In this document: piece by piece, positions 38,496 through 48,054 of the stretch
How positions within the stretch are numbered: the stretch's first letter is position 1
How the letters are laid out: the number at the start of each line of letters is the position of its first letter
Source of the DNA: Candidatus Pantoea soli
GTDB lineage: Bacteria > Pseudomonadota > Gammaproteobacteria > Enterobacterales > Enterobacteriaceae
DNA: 64,000 nt
Assembly: GCF_007833795.1 (NCBI RefSeq)
Contig: NZ_CP032702.1
Span: forward strand, 1 to 64,000
Reading direction: 5' to 3'
The notes under the pieces: generated by a model
The model's database searches: none
Told to the model about the DNA's origin: nothing
The model's input: only the letters and a program-made list of their open reading frames with translations
Translations under genes and position numbers: made by a program

Positions 38496-39061
38496 ATGAC
38501 AACATTAACGCTGGAGCAGGCTTATGAAGCCTGCCAGAACAATAAAACCACCTGGCTGAACCATAAAACTGAACTGGTGGAGGCTGAGCAGGAATACCGC
38601 GAAGGGCTTATTACCGGCGATGTTCACAGCCCCGGTGCCTGCAAACGCTGCACGATATTATCGACGTGAAAAAATGGGAAATTAATCAGTCGGCCGGTCG
38701 CTATATCCGTTCGCATGAGGACGTACAGCGCATCAGTATCCGTAACCGGCTGCATGAGTTTATGCAGGCGCATGGTGCAGAGCTGGCCGCCGCGCTTGCC
38801 CCCGAACTGATGGAATATAACGACCAGCATCCTGCTGTAAAAAACTTTCTGATACAGCATTCGGTCGATTATCTGCATGAAGCGTTGCAGGTCTGGCTTA
38901 CCACCGGTGAAAAAATTAATTATTCCGCACTGGATAATGACATTTTAACGGCCATCGGATTCAGGCCTAATACGGCTTCGCGGGATGATCATCGTGAAAA
39001 ATTCACCCCTGCACAAAACCAGAATTACAGCCGTAAACGCGCAGAACTTGCCGCGCAGTAG
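38496..39061 (+). pseudogene. psu: P4 Psu polarity suppression/decoration protein, frameshifted
   Basis: Psu inhibits Rho termination and decorates P4 capsids. The first frame starts at ATG 38496 (MTTLTLEQAYEACQNNKTTW) and stops at 38667 after 57 codons. The homology continues in another frame, from QTLHDIIDVKKWEINQSAGRYIRSHEDVQ to TPAQNQNYSRKRAELAAQ, ending at 39061. The switch falls near 38637-38645; restoring one C in GGTGCCTGC would give about 188 residues, close to the 190 of P4 Psu. Thus a single-base deletion inactivates the gene unless it is a sequencing error. The C-terminal half is otherwise well conserved. Confidence 0.85.
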
Positions 39062-39279
39062 CCCGTCAAAAAATCCCCGGAAATCTCGCCAATTTTGCCG
39101 AAAAAAAGCCATGCATCCATAAGGTGCATGGTTTTGCATGCAAATCCCCGTATTTTTTATCCCACGCAACACCAGTACCGGCGCGGCCTGAGCCGGTTCA
39201 TGCACCTGCATTAAAAGCGACCTCTTAAGCGGGCAGGCGTGTCAGGGAGAGCATTGCGCGCCACGCTACGTTATCAATT
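39062..39279. other. Non-coding psu-cargo junction, possible cos remnant
   Basis: In P4 the cos site lies after psu. This 218-bp stretch has a perfect palindrome TTTGCATGCAAA at 39132-39143. Further on, AGGCGTGTCAGGGAGAGCATTGCGCGC, interrupted here for reading as AGGCG (39235-39239) and GAGAGCATTGCGCGC (39248-39262), resembles the P2/P4 cohesive-end region as I recall it, with mismatches. It marks the boundary to AT-rich cargo DNA, which starts near 39270. Whether cos still works is unknown. Confidence 0.4.
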
Positions 39280-41103
39280 TTAAAAACGCTTAGGGAATAT
39301 TCCTGTAGAGCCTTCATAATTCAAGTCAATTAATTTGACATAATCATCGTTTTCAACTGCAAAACTTGGACCCTTATTCTCAATTAAAATAACTTGGACA
39401 TTTAACTCTGTATCTATCAAATTTTGATAAAATGCATCCGTCAATGATGTGGGGTTAACTTCTGATTTTTTAATTTCTCTTTTTTTATCAAAGTGAGTTA
39501 CCAGTGGGCTATCCAATAAGACAAAGCCTATCTGTGGGTTATTTTTTTTGGCTAAACACTCCGCTAGAGAAATTACAAAACAAGCATATATTACAGCGCG
39601 ACTACCTTTTCCGTATAGAGACCTAGCTTTTCCATTGATGAAAAAATCATATGAAACATCATCAAACACAACAATGTTTTCTGAGCTTGAATTAAATCTA
39701 ATTGCGTTAAGTAAATCTTTGAACTCCTCAACCAATTCATTGAGTTCATTGGGATCTAAATTATCAAAAGTACTTGCGTCATAAACATCGCTGTCGATGT
39801 CGTCGCCCTTAGATTCTAATGAGTTAATTATTTTATGCTTGGAATAATCGGCTGAGAATACTTCTTTCAAAGCATACAGATCATCCATTTTTTTCTTGGA
39901 AAGCTTTAAATCAATATTGTGCAATTGTTCATAGCTTTCCATTTCTATATCTAATATTTTTAAGCTATCACCAATGGATTCTTTTACATGTTCTAATTCT
40001 TTTTCGTTAGACTTTATTGAATTGATTAATCCGTTAAGTTGCGATCCTATTTTTTTATATTCTGCAATGCATGATGAGAGATATTGTTCATAACTTATTT
40101 CTGAGGATTTGTTTATTGTGTGACCACAGTTATCACATAATTCCTCAACAAAGTTATCTAAGAAGAATGCTGCCTGTGAAATGGAATCAATTCTCTGCAA
40201 ATCAGAAAGGTAACATTCCCTAAGCATTGAGAATCTATTTATTAGCATTGATAAGTAACTTTCTCTTTTTTGCAAATGAGAAATCTCATCCTTTATATCA
40301 TTTATCAGTTCTATTTTTTCACTATAATTCTCAAGCAAAGCATTAATTTCATGAGCCACGATCTCAAGCTGTTCTTCAATATTTATCAATTCATCGTGTA
40401 TTTCTATCAATGTCATATGAGGGTAAGTCAACCCTCTGCTTATTTCTTCAATTAATTCCTTTACTTGTTTTTTTAAAAAACCTTTCGCTTTCTTATTAGG
40501 CTTTTCTTCGCCAATTAATGCATCATCTCTTTGCGTTAGTAAAAACTTGAATTCTGACTTGCTCTTGGTTTGTTCTGTATACTGCTCAGAAAGCAGCAAT
40601 GATTTTCCAGTCAATATTCTAATTTCATCTATACAAAAGAAATTAAAAACACTTCCTAAATTAAAACTGTTGACTCCACCACTATTATTTACCCTAACTT
40701 TGGCTTTTTTAAATTGTAGTTTGTCATAAAAAATTGAGTTGAAACTATTTTTAGAGTTGCTGCTTTTTACTATTTTTTGAATGAAAGTGGTTGGGTCTAT
40801 CGTGTCCCCCCATCCAGAATACAATTTGTATTCACTGTTATTATGTAATTCTCTTTCAATAGAATATGGTTTTTCTCCAATAGAAAATTCTATATGAGCG
40901 CTATCATAATCCCTCGCCTCATTAATACCAGCATTCTCAAAATCATCATTGCCAAAAAGATAGCGAATCAAGTTATAAAAGTATGTTTTCCCTGAATCAG
41001 AACCACCAGTTATAATTGTAAGTTTTTGGCCAAATTCAATTAAAACAGGAGGGACAATGCTTCCTTTTATTACTACTCTTTTAATTTTAAAGTAATGGTT
41101 CAT
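39280..41103 (-). CDS. ABC-3C-type SMC/Rad50-like ATPase
   Basis: A 607-residue coiled-coil ATPase. Walker A GGSDSGKTY at 33-41, a long coiled coil (about 205-430) interrupted by a zinc-hook-like C323-D-N-C326, a signature-like segment YGKGSRAVIYACFVISLAECL starting near 497 (shown only as position guide: GKGSRAVIYA at 498-507), and Walker B IGFVLLDSP at 525-533 are visible. This split ATPase head around a CxxC hook matches Rad50/SMC-like ATPases of ABC three-component conflict systems. It is third in an operon and overlaps the middle-component gene by 17 bp. Very AT-rich and intact. It probably senses phage or other foreign nucleoprotein; that is inferred. Confidence 0.75.
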   Translation of the reverse strand: MNHYFKIKRVVIKGSIVPPVLIEFGQKLTIITGGSDSGKTYFYNLIRYLFGNDDFENAGINEARDYDSAHIEFSIGEKPYSIERELHNNSEYKLYSGWGDTIDPTTFIQKIVKSSNSKNSFNSIFYDKLQFKKAKVRVNNSGGVNSFNLGSVFNFFCIDEIRILTGKSLLLSEQYTEQTKSKSEFKFLLTQRDDALIGEEKPNKKAKGFLKKQVKELIEEISRGLTYPHMTLIEIHDELINIEEQLEIVAHEINALLENYSEKIELINDIKDEISHLQKRESYLSMLINRFSMLRECYLSDLQRIDSISQAAFFLDNFVEELCDNCGHTINKSSEISYEQYLSSCIAEYKKIGSQLNGLINSIKSNEKELEHVKESIGDSLKILDIEMESYEQLHNIDLKLSKKKMDDLYALKEVFSADYSKHKIINSLESKGDDIDSDVYDASTFDNLDPNELNELVEEFKDLLNAIRFNSSSENIVVFDDVSYDFFINGKARSLYGKGSRAVIYACFVISLAECLAKKNNPQIGFVLLDSPLVTHFDKKREIKKSEVNPTSLTDAFYQNLIDTELNVQVILIENKGPSFAVENDDYVKLIDLNYEGSTGIFPKRF

Positions 41104-41569
41104 AATGGCTCTCCATATCTAATCTCCCAAATTTTGACGCTACTAACTCCTTCATTTCACCGAAATTTAGAAAGCCATAATGCTCTTTCGTAATTTGTAT
41201 ATTTTTTTCCATCTTTAAAATATACTCGTTTTGAATAGCGTTCGTAAATGAAAAAGTCTTGTCTGTCACTGCAAATATAATTCCATCTTCGGTAAATATC
41301 TCTTTCACTATTTTATATTTCTTCATTAAATCGAGAGACTCCGTAAATGTTTTTCGTGTAATAGCCAGTTGAGTATCTCGTCTAGGAATTGCAGGGTGAA
41401 GGCTATCCTGAGTCGGGATGAAATCGTTTAAGTTGAGAACAATAAAGTCTACACATATAATTTTTTCAATACTTAATCCCGTAGGATTAAATCCCATAAG
41501 AATCTTGGCGATCCTAATGGACATTTCAATTTGAGAGTTATATAAACTCATTTTTTTTATATCTTCCAT
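41087..41569 (-). CDS. ABC-3C middle component-like protein
   Basis: A 160-residue mostly helical protein without enzymatic motifs. It contains IEKIICVDFIVLNLNDFIP near 34-52 and a winged-helix-like stretch (TFTESLDLMKKYKIVKEIFTEDGIIFAVTDKTFSF, given as positions about 74-108). It lies between a nuclease-like effector gene and an SMC-like ATPase gene, overlapping both (13 and 17 bp). That is the gene order and size expected for the small middle component of ABC three-component systems, which links ATPase and effector. Identification relies mainly on context; the sequence alone does not name a family. Confidence 0.6.
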   Translation of the reverse strand: MEDIKKMSLYNSQIEMSIRIAKILMGFNPTGLSIEKIICVDFIVLNLNDFIPTQDSLHPAIPRRDTQLAITRKTFTESLDLMKKYKIVKEIFTEDGIIFAVTDKTFSFTNAIQNEYILKMEKNIQITKEHYGFLNFGEMKELVASKFGRLDMESHYEPLL

Positions 41570-42570
41570 TGCAAATCCCCATCGTTAATCATGTGGTGAC
41601 AAATCCCTTTTTTATCAGGGACTTCACATATCTTTGATAAGACAGGGTGTGATATAGTAGTCAGAGATGCTTGCCTTAAAATTTCATTACATCTATCAAA
41701 CGAGTTACTATGTTTTTTGTAAATTTCGCTTTCAATAGATGATGTAATGTAACGTTTCAATATTTTGAAATTATCTTCAACAAAGGAATCCCTTATATAC
41801 CGACTGAGCGATGAAGCAAAATAAAAATCATCTCTGCACCCTTTAAAATGGTTGCTATAAGGGGGGATTAGATTTGTTAAGTTCATCTTTCCAGCAGGAG
41901 AAACTTCGGAATAAACATCTAACAACTGCCCAACATATACTGACTCAATTGAAGGATCATAAGTCGGTGTGAATTCTGGGAAATCTCTAGCGTAGAACAT
42001 TTCGTTAAAGTACTTAAAATACAGAGGTGTCTTTGTTATTTCACTCAAAACCTTGGATAATGGGAGTGAGTAAAAAATATCAAAATTAAAATTGTTAATA
42101 TAATCAATCAAATCTTGTGTTAATGGGATTGTCTGTGTCGATGTGATTTTCTTACTTATTGCTTCCTCCCAAACATTTAAGATCTTATTTTTTAGCAAAC
42201 TAGGATTTCTTAGTAATTCAGAAAAAGTAGTAGACAGATCTTTTGGAGCTACAAAATAATATTTTTCGGGGGTTGGGAAATCTCCATTTTTTGTAAAAAA
42301 AATGAGTTTTCCAAATTCATCAGCCACATCAGAAAAACTAAGTCTTTTTGAATAGAACTTACATTGGTAATTATGCCAAATGTAATTCTTTATATGAGGA
42401 TCAGTTATAAAACCAACTATATCTCGACCTTTATCCCCAGCCCCTCCAAGTCTTTCATGGGTAATATATTTCACGGTGTGACATTCTGTTAACCAATCAT
42501 GTATAAACTCTTCCCAAGTATCATCATCCCAAGTCATGATCGTCGCTAGCGGCTTACCCATGCGATACAT
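41557..42570 (-). CDS. ABC-3C effector-like protein with PD-(D/E)xK nuclease-type N-terminus
   Basis: A 337-residue protein. The N-terminal 90 residues have a restriction-endonuclease-like pattern: WEEFIHDWL helix, Asp50 in GDKGRDIVGF and Gln69-Cys-Lys71 in NYQCKFY, i.e. D-(x)18-QxK as in Mrr-like nucleases. The C-terminal 220 residues are helical and would join the middle component and ATPase. ATG at 42570 lies 8 bp after the integrase stop, with AGGA just before it; ATG at 42561 or TTG at 42582 are alternatives. It is the first gene of the operon. Nuclease activity is predicted, not shown. Confidence 0.68.
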   Translation of the reverse strand: MYRMGKPLATIMTWDDDTWEEFIHDWLTECHTVKYITHERLGGAGDKGRDIVGFITDPHIKNYIWHNYQCKFYSKRLSFSDVADEFGKLIFFTKNGDFPTPEKYYFVAPKDLSTTFSELLRNPSLLKNKILNVWEEAISKKITSTQTIPLTQDLIDYINNFNFDIFYSLPLSKVLSEITKTPLYFKYFNEMFYARDFPEFTPTYDPSIESVYVGQLLDVYSEVSPAGKMNLTNLIPPYSNHFKGCRDDFYFASSLSRYIRDSFVEDNFKILKRYITSSIESEIYKKHSNSFDRCNEILRQASLTTISHPVLSKICEVPDKKGICHHMINDGDLQWKI

Positions 42571-42578
42571 CCATCCTT

Positions 42579-43746
42579 TCAACTGATATAAAAGTAATTA
42601 GCATACCATTGCAGCCTATCTCTACGATTTTCAAGATATTGCGCATGGTTATAAGTCCCACGAATACTGTTTTTATCTACATGAGCTAATTGCATCTCAA
42701 TCCATGCACTATCAAATCCCTGTTCATGTAGGATTGTCGAAATTGTATGTCTAAAACCGTGACCTGTAGCACGTCCTTTGTAACCAAGTAACTCAATCAC
42801 TTGCGATACGCTTTCTTTCGAGATCGGTTTACTGCGGTTGTTCCTGCCAATAAAGATGTAAGGGTAATGGCCGGTAATAGGTTTGAGCTGTTTGAAGAGG
42901 TCAACTACTTGAGTAGATAAAGGAACAATGTGAGGCCTACGCATTTTCATACGTTCAGCGGGGATTTCCCATATACCTTTCTCAAGGTCAACCTCATCCC
43001 ATGTAGCAAAGCGCATCTCTTGGGTTCGTACACCGGTCAGCATGACGATTTTTGTCGCATTCTTAGTGATGATGCTGCCGGTATACGCTTCAAGATCCCG
43101 AATAAAATGAGGTAACTCTTCAGCGGATAAAAATGGATGATGCTTTTGCTTCGGAACGGCTAAAGCAATAGCCAAATCAGGATCAGGATTGTATTCTGCG
43201 CGCCCAGTTATGATTGCATAGCGATAGACCTCGCCGCATCTTTGGCGCACTTTTCTGGTCTTCTCTGGTGTTCCACGCTTCTCTATACGTCTCAATACTT
43301 CAAGCAGTTCTAACGGTTTGATTTCACTGATAGGACGTTTACCAATGAACGGAAACACGTCTTGTTCAAATGTCTTAATGATTTCTTTGCGATAGGCCAC
43401 TGTCCAGCGGTCAGCTTTGTTGGTGTGCCATTCTCGACATATGGCTTCGAATGAATTCTCTGTTGAGAGTTGCTGTGCCAGTTTTTGGGCTTTACGCTCT
43501 TCTACTGGGTCTATGCCGTTTGCTACCTGCTTGCGAGCTGTATCGCGTTTCTCACGTGCTTCTGCGAGGCTCACAAGGTCGTAGCTGCCAAATGACATTA
43601 GCCGCGCTTTACCTGCAAAACGAAAGCGGAAACGCCAGCCTTGAGCCGTCTGGATTGATGAGTAATGACAGGCCTTGTCCATCGTTAATTGTGTAGGGTT
43701 TGTCTTGAGGCTTTGCTCGTTTGATTTGTATGTCTGTAAGTGCCAT
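42579..43746 (-). pseudogene. int: P4-type tyrosine recombinase (integrase), frameshifted
   Basis: The catalytic region is clear: TGVRTQEMRFATWDEVDL (Arg), the HGFRHTISTILHEQG box (His-x-x-Arg), His in QLAHVDKNSIRGTYNH and the Tyr of that segment. The normal P4 integrase N-terminus MALTDIQIKRAKP begins at 43746 in a different frame and meets the main frame near 43636-43645, at TCAAGGCTGG. There the expected DGS-KGWRFRFRFAGK is broken by an indel (one extra or two missing bases). Repaired length would be about 389 residues, typical for the family. The main frame also stays open upstream across selC, but that part is not integrase. Probably inactive unless the indel is an error. Confidence 0.82.
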
Positions 43747-43762
43747 GAGTATAAGTCAAAAA

Positions 43763-43785
43763 TGTGTATAAAAAATCTATACACA
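43763..43785. repeat. Inverted repeat upstream of int
   Basis: TGTGTATA and TATACACA are perfect 8-bp arms around AAAAATC, 17 bp upstream of the int ATG. CTATACACAT and CTATACATAT also form a near direct repeat here. They may be arm-type integrase/excisionase sites or an operator in the attachment region between int and selC. Confidence 0.55.
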
Positions 43786-43907
43786 TCACTATACATATTT
43801 TTCATGGATTCAGGGAGAACTTGTCGGACGGTTACGGATGAGTTGTCTACTATATATATTGAAAACAAAGGGTTTTTAGACGTTTTCGGATGACTGCGGA
43901 GGAATTT

Positions 43908-44002
43908 TGGCGGAAGATCACAGGAGTCGAACCTGCCCGGGACCGCTGGCGGCCCCAACCGGATTTGAAATCCGGCCGCCTCACCGGAGACGACGATCTT
44001 CC
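43908..44002 (-). tRNA. selC: tRNA-Sec (UCA anticodon)
   Basis: This 95-nt gene gives the selenocysteine tRNA that reads UGA with SelB. Read on the minus strand it begins GGAAGATCGTCGTC and ends GTGATCTTCCGCCA, so the acceptor stem pairs GGAAGATC with GATCTTCC and CCA is encoded. The anticodon loop TTTCAAA lies inside the CCGGA/TCCGG stem, and the long extra arm is typical of tRNA-Sec. It is unbroken by the adjacent satellite, whose int lies downstream of the tRNA 3' end. Together with selA, selB and fdoG the selenium pathway is present. Confidence 0.96.
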
Positions 44003-44060
44003 TCAGAAGATGCCGCGCAGTATAGCGCTAAATCGCGGCAAACGCGTCATTGCAATGCGC

Positions 44061-45239
44061 TTACTGCACTTTCTCGCCGTGATGCTGGCGATACTCCTTC
44101 GGCGTGGTGTCGTAGCTTTTGCGAAATACCGAGTAAAAGTACTGCAGCGAAGGGTAGCCGCACATCTGGGATATTTCATTGATATTCAGCGAAGAAGAAG
44201 CCAGCAGCTCACGCGCTTTTTCCAGCTTTTCGCGGTGGATCATCGCATGAATGGTGTCGCCGGTTTCATCGCGAAAGCGTTTCTCCAGATTCGAACGCGA
44301 CATGCCGATGGCATCCAGCACCTGTTCCACCTTAATGCCTTTGCAGGCGTTAAAGCGGATGTAGTGCATCGCCTGAATCACTGCCGGATCGCGCAGTGAA
44401 CGAAAATCGGTTGAGCGGCGGGCAATCACTTTGACTGGCGGCACCAGAATGCGCTGCAGCGGCAGGGTTTGCTGATCCAGCAGACGATGCAGCAGCTTGG
44501 CAGCCTGATACCCCATCTGGCGCGTGCCCTGGGCCACAGAGGAGAGGGCAACGCGTGACAGGTAGCGCGTCAGCTCTTCGTTATCAATGCCAATCACGCT
44601 GAGTTTTTCCGGCACCGGGATTTTCAGATGCTCGCACGCCTGCAGCAAATGGCGGGCGCGCGCATCGGTCACGGCGATGATGCCGGTCTGCGGCGGCAGG
44701 GTTTGCAGCCAGTCGGCCAGCCGGTTTTGGGCGTGCTGCCAGTTTTCCGGGGCCGTTTCCATGCCCTGATACACCACCCCCTGATAACGTTCGCGCATTA
44801 CCAGCTGACGAAACGCATGTTCACGTTCGCGCGCCCAGCGCTTACCGCTGGCGGCCGGCAGGCCGTAAAAGGCAAAGCGGTGGATGCCTTTCTCTTTCAG
44901 ATGCAGAAAGGCGCTCTCCACCAGCGCCGCGTTGTCGGTGGCGATGTAATGCACCGGCGGATAGTCCTGCTCGCGATGGTAAGAGCCGCCGACGCCGACA
45001 ATCGGCACGGTGACATTGCTGAGCAGGCTGGCAATGGAATCGTCGTCGTAATCGGCGATCACGCCATCACCCAGCCATTCACGGATATTCTCAATGCGGC
45101 AGCGGAAATCCTCCTCGATAAAAATATCCCAGTCTGTCTGCGAAGCCTGCAGGTATTCTCCCACCCCTTCGACCACCTGACGGTCATACACCTTGTTGGC
45201 GTTAAACAGCAGCGTAATGCGATAGCGTTTCTCTTGCAT
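44061..45239 (-). CDS. xylR: Xylose operon activator XylR
   Basis: XylR is an AraC-type activator that binds D-xylose and switches on xylA and xylF. The 392-residue product (same as E. coli) has a LacI/PBP-like sensing domain (about 1-275; [20 protein letters not shown] and [15 protein letters not shown]) and a C-terminal double HTH (about 290-390; [22 protein letters not shown] and [25 protein letters not shown]). ATG at 45239 fixes this length; the frame is open 12 codons upstream. It lies after xylH on the same strand, 93 bp apart, and ends near selC. Confidence 0.95.
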   Translation of the reverse strand: MQEKRYRITLLFNANKVYDRQVVEGVGEYLQASQTDWDIFIEEDFRCRIENIREWLGDGVIADYDDDSIASLLSNVTVPIVGVGGSYHREQDYPPVHYIATDNAALVESAFLHLKEKGIHRFAFYGLPAASGKRWAREREHAFRQLVMRERYQGVVYQGMETAPENWQHAQNRLADWLQTLPPQTGIIAVTDARARHLLQACEHLKIPVPEKLSVIGIDNEELTRYLSRVALSSVAQGTRQMGYQAAKLLHRLLDQQTLPLQRILVPPVKVIARRSTDFRSLRDPAVIQAMHYIRFNACKGIKVEQVLDAIGMSRSNLEKRFRDETGDTIHAMIHREKLEKARELLASSSLNINEISQMCGYPSLQYFYSVFRKSYDTTPKEYRQHHGEKVQ

Positions 45240-45332
45240 AGTGGCGCGATTCCTCAGACCTTTTGCGCATTGCATAGCACGACAGAAAAGGCAGCTGAAA
45301 TTGTTTGCGCCACAGTGTGATCGCCCACGCGA

Positions 45333-46514
45333 TTACACCCGGCGGCGCGTCGCGGTGTCCATCCAGACCGCCAGCAGCAGAATGGCCCCTTTGACGATGT
45401 ACTGCCAGAAGGTGGGCACGTCCATCATGCTCATACCGTTATCCAGTGACGCCATGATGAACGCGCCCATGACAGCCCCCGCCACCGAGCCGACACCGCC
45501 CGCCAGGCTGGTGCCGCCGATCACGCAGGCGGCAATCGCATCCAGCTCTGCAATGTTCCCGGCCGACGGCGAACCGGCACCGAGGCGCGAGCTGAGAATC
45601 AGCCCGGCAATCGCCACCATCACGCCATTGATAGCAAACACGGCCAGCTTCGTGCGGGCTACGTTAATGCCGGAGAGCCGCGCCGCGTCCAGATTGCCGC
45701 CGATGGCATAAATACGCCGGCCAAAAGCGGTGCGCGTGGCAACAAACATGCCGCCCAGCAGCAGCAGCGCCAGCAGCAGCACCGGCGTCGGTACACCGCG
45801 GTAATCATTCAGCAGCCAGATGGCACCCAGGATCACCACCGCCGTGATCGCCTGACGCGCCACGGTGCCGGTCAGGGCAGGCTGCGCCAGACCCAGCTGC
45901 TGGCGGCGTAAAATCAGCCGCCACTGCCAGAACATAAACAGCGCCAGCCCGGCCACGCCGAAGCCAAACCCGACGCCGCCTGGCAGGTAGCTCTGGCCAA
46001 TCTGCGACATGGCAGGGGTGGTCGGCGCGACGGTGGTGCCATCGGTAATGCCAACCAGAATGCCGCGAAACGCCAGCATGCCGGCGAGGGTGACGATAAA
46101 CGACGGCACTTTGCGGTACGCAACCCACCAGCCGTTCCACATACCCAGCAGCAGGCCGAGCACCAGCGTGACCACAATGGTCAGCGGCAGCGGCCAGCCG
46201 AGCCATACGTCAAAGATGGCCGCTACGCCGCCCAGTAGGCCCATCATCGACCCCACAGAGAGATCGATCTCCGCTGAGATGATGACAAACACCATGCCTA
46301 CCGCCAGAATGCCGGTGATCGCCGTCTGGCGCAGCAGGTTGGAGACGTTACGCGGACTGAGCCACGCGCCATCGGTGGTCCAGGTAAAGAACAGGGCGAG
46401 CAGCACAATCGCCCCCAGCATCACCAGCACCTGCAGATTGAGGCGGGGAAACTTGCCTGGCGAGGGCTTGCCCGGGGTACCGGACAGGCTGCGGGTACTT
46501 TCGGTTTTAAGCAT
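45333..46514 (-). CDS. xylH: D-xylose ABC transporter permease XylH
   Basis: XylH forms the membrane channel of the high-affinity xylose ABC importer. The 393-residue product has about ten hydrophobic segments of the BPD_transp_2 (ribose/xylose permease) family. Recognisable blocks are [58 protein letters not shown], and [21 protein letters not shown]. Its ATG overlaps the end of xylG by 8 bp, so translation is coupled. The cytosolic N-terminus is Pro/Gly/Ser-rich. Length matches E. coli. Confidence 0.95.
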   Translation of the reverse strand: MLKTESTRSLSGTPGKPSPGKFPRLNLQVLVMLGAIVLLALFFTWTTDGAWLSPRNVSNLLRQTAITGILAVGMVFVIISAEIDLSVGSMMGLLGGVAAIFDVWLGWPLPLTIVVTLVLGLLLGMWNGWWVAYRKVPSFIVTLAGMLAFRGILVGITDGTTVAPTTPAMSQIGQSYLPGGVGFGFGVAGLALFMFWQWRLILRRQQLGLAQPALTGTVARQAITAVVILGAIWLLNDYRGVPTPVLLLALLLLGGMFVATRTAFGRRIYAIGGNLDAARLSGINVARTKLAVFAINGVMVAIAGLILSSRLGAGSPSAGNIAELDAIAACVIGGTSLAGGVGSVAGAVMGAFIMASLDNGMSMMDVPTFWQYIVKGAILLLAVWMDTATRRRV

Positions 46515-48027
46515 AATGTTCGCTCCGCAGGGCGGCTTCCATGACCTGCTCCTGAGTCAGGTTATCGTTGATCAAATCGGCTTTGATTTGCCCTTCATGC
46601 ATCACTAACACGCGGTCGCTCAGGCCCAGCACTTCCGGCAGCTCGGAGGAAATCACAATCACCGCGATGCCCTGCTGCACCAGCGCGTTAATCAGCAGAT
46701 AAATCTCCTGGCGCGCGCCTACATCAATCCCGCGCGTGGGCTCATCCAGAATGAGGATTTGCGGATTAAGCAGCAGGCATTTCGCCAGAATCGCTTTCTG
46801 CTGGTTGCCGCCGCTCAGACGGCCAATGGCCAGATCCGGCGACGAGGTTTTTACCCGCAGACGGCGTATCGCCTCGTTAATCGCCTGCTGCTCATGGGCG
46901 TCATCCAGCGTGGAAAGGCGCTGCGTATACTGATCGAGCGCCGCCAGCGTGATGTTTTTGCCAACGCTCATCAGCGGCACAATGCCATCTTTTTTCCGAT
47001 CTTCCGGCACCATGGCGATACCCAACGCAATCGCCGCGCGGCAATCGGTGATCCTGACCGGCTGGTCATTGATCCAGATATCGCCCTGCCAGCGACCGGG
47101 CCAGACGCCTGCCAGACACTGCACGGTTTCGGTCCGGCCCGCGCCGACTAATCCGGCGATACCGAGGATTTCACCACGCTTCAGGCTAAAGGAGACGTTG
47201 TTCACGCGGCGGATGTGGCGGTTCACCGGGTGCCACGCCGTCAGGTTTTCCACTTTCAGCACCGTCTCGCCGATCGCATGCGGCTGATGCGGATAGAGCG
47301 CGGTCAGCGCACGGCCCACCATCATGGTGATGATGTCATCCTCGCTCAGCCCGGCCGCCGGTCGCGTGGCGATATGCTGACCATCGCGAATCACGCACAC
47401 GGTGTCGGAGATGGCTTTCACTTCATTCAGCTTATGAGAGATGTAGATGCAGGCGATGCCGTGCTCACGCAGGTTGCGGATAATGCTGAGCAACACCTCG
47501 GTTTCCTGCTCCGTCAGCGAAGAGGTTGGCTCGTCCAGAATCAGCAGCCGCACCTGCTTGTTCAGCGCCCGGGCAATCTCTACCAGCTGCTGCTGACCCA
47601 GGCCCAGTTCGCCCACCCGGGTCTCCGGCCGCACGTCCAGCCTGACCCGCTCCAGCAGCTGCTGGCAGCGCAGCGTCATGGTTTCGTCATCCACCAGGCC
47701 AAAGCGCCCCAGCTCAGCGCCAAGGAAAATGTTCTCCATCACCGTCAGCTGCCGCACCAGCGCCAGCTCCTGATGAATGATCACAATCCCTTTGCGCTCC
47801 ATGTCGCGAATGGTCTGCGCCTGCAGGCGATCGCCGGCAAAATAAATCTCGCCGTCGAAGTCACCGTGCGGGTAAAGCCCGCACAGGATTTTCATCAGCG
47901 TGGATTTACCTGAACCGTTCTCACCGCACAGTGACATCACTTCACCGGCTTCCAGCCGCAGGTTTACCGCATCCAGCGCTTTTACTGCGCCGAAACGCTT
48001 GGTGATGTTGTTCATTTCCAGCAGCAT
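46507..48027 (-). CDS. xylG: D-xylose ABC transporter ATP-binding protein XylG
   Basis: XylG supplies the two fused ABC ATPase domains of the xylose importer. The 506-residue product contains domain 1 Walker [12 protein letters not shown] (35-45), signature [15 protein letters not shown] and Walker [12 protein letters not shown]. Domain 2 has a degenerate Walker A ([10 protein letters not shown]), signature [13 protein letters not shown] and Walker [15 protein letters not shown], as usual for sugar importers. A strong GAAGGAG precedes the ATG. It sits 27 bp after xylF and overlaps xylH. Confidence 0.96.
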   Translation of the reverse strand: MLLEMNNITKRFGAVKALDAVNLRLEAGEVMSLCGENGSGKSTLMKILCGLYPHGDFDGEIYFAGDRLQAQTIRDMERKGIVIIHQELALVRQLTVMENIFLGAELGRFGLVDDETMTLRCQQLLERVRLDVRPETRVGELGLGQQQLVEIARALNKQVRLLILDEPTSSLTEQETEVLLSIIRNLREHGIACIYISHKLNEVKAISDTVCVIRDGQHIATRPAAGLSEDDIITMMVGRALTALYPHQPHAIGETVLKVENLTAWHPVNRHIRRVNNVSFSLKRGEILGIAGLVGAGRTETVQCLAGVWPGRWQGDIWINDQPVRITDCRAAIALGIAMVPEDRKKDGIVPLMSVGKNITLAALDQYTQRLSTLDDAHEQQAINEAIRRLRVKTSSPDLAIGRLSGGNQQKAILAKCLLLNPQILILDEPTRGIDVGARQEIYLLINALVQQGIAVIVISSELPEVLGLSDRVLVMHEGQIKADLINDNLTQEQVMEAALRSEHYA

Positions 48028-48054
48028 CGGTGTGCTCCTTCGCGGATGACGCGC

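Larger units (their letters stand above)
37573..43907. mobile_element. Decayed P4-type satellite prophage inserted at selC, carrying an ABC-3C operon
   Basis: The element keeps sid-ogr/delta-psu in P4 order on the plus strand, then a cargo region, then a P4-family integrase on the minus strand pointing away from selC, whose 3' end is the expected attachment site. The alpha primase/helicase, cI, epsilon and cnr genes are missing. sid lacks its 5' end, while psu and int carry frameshifts, so it should be immobile and non-packaging. In P4 satellites the psu-int interval is a known hotspot for antiviral genes, matching the cargo here. No second copy of the selC 3' end could be found by eye on the left, so the left edge is set at the sid break. 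The 39.3-43.9 kb part is strongly AT-rich. Confidence 0.8.

Noticed and set aside
39228..39262. Firm call of a P2/P4 cos site
   Set aside because: Only part of the remembered cohesive-end sequence matches and I cannot align it, so it was kept only as a low-confidence note.
43747..43958. N-terminal extension of the integrase frame across selC
   Set aside because: It overlaps a structural tRNA gene and has no similarity to integrases; the true N-terminus is in another frame at 43746.
43890..44399. Plus-strand frames covering selC and the 3' end of xylR
   Set aside because: They are antisense shadows of a tRNA and of XylR.
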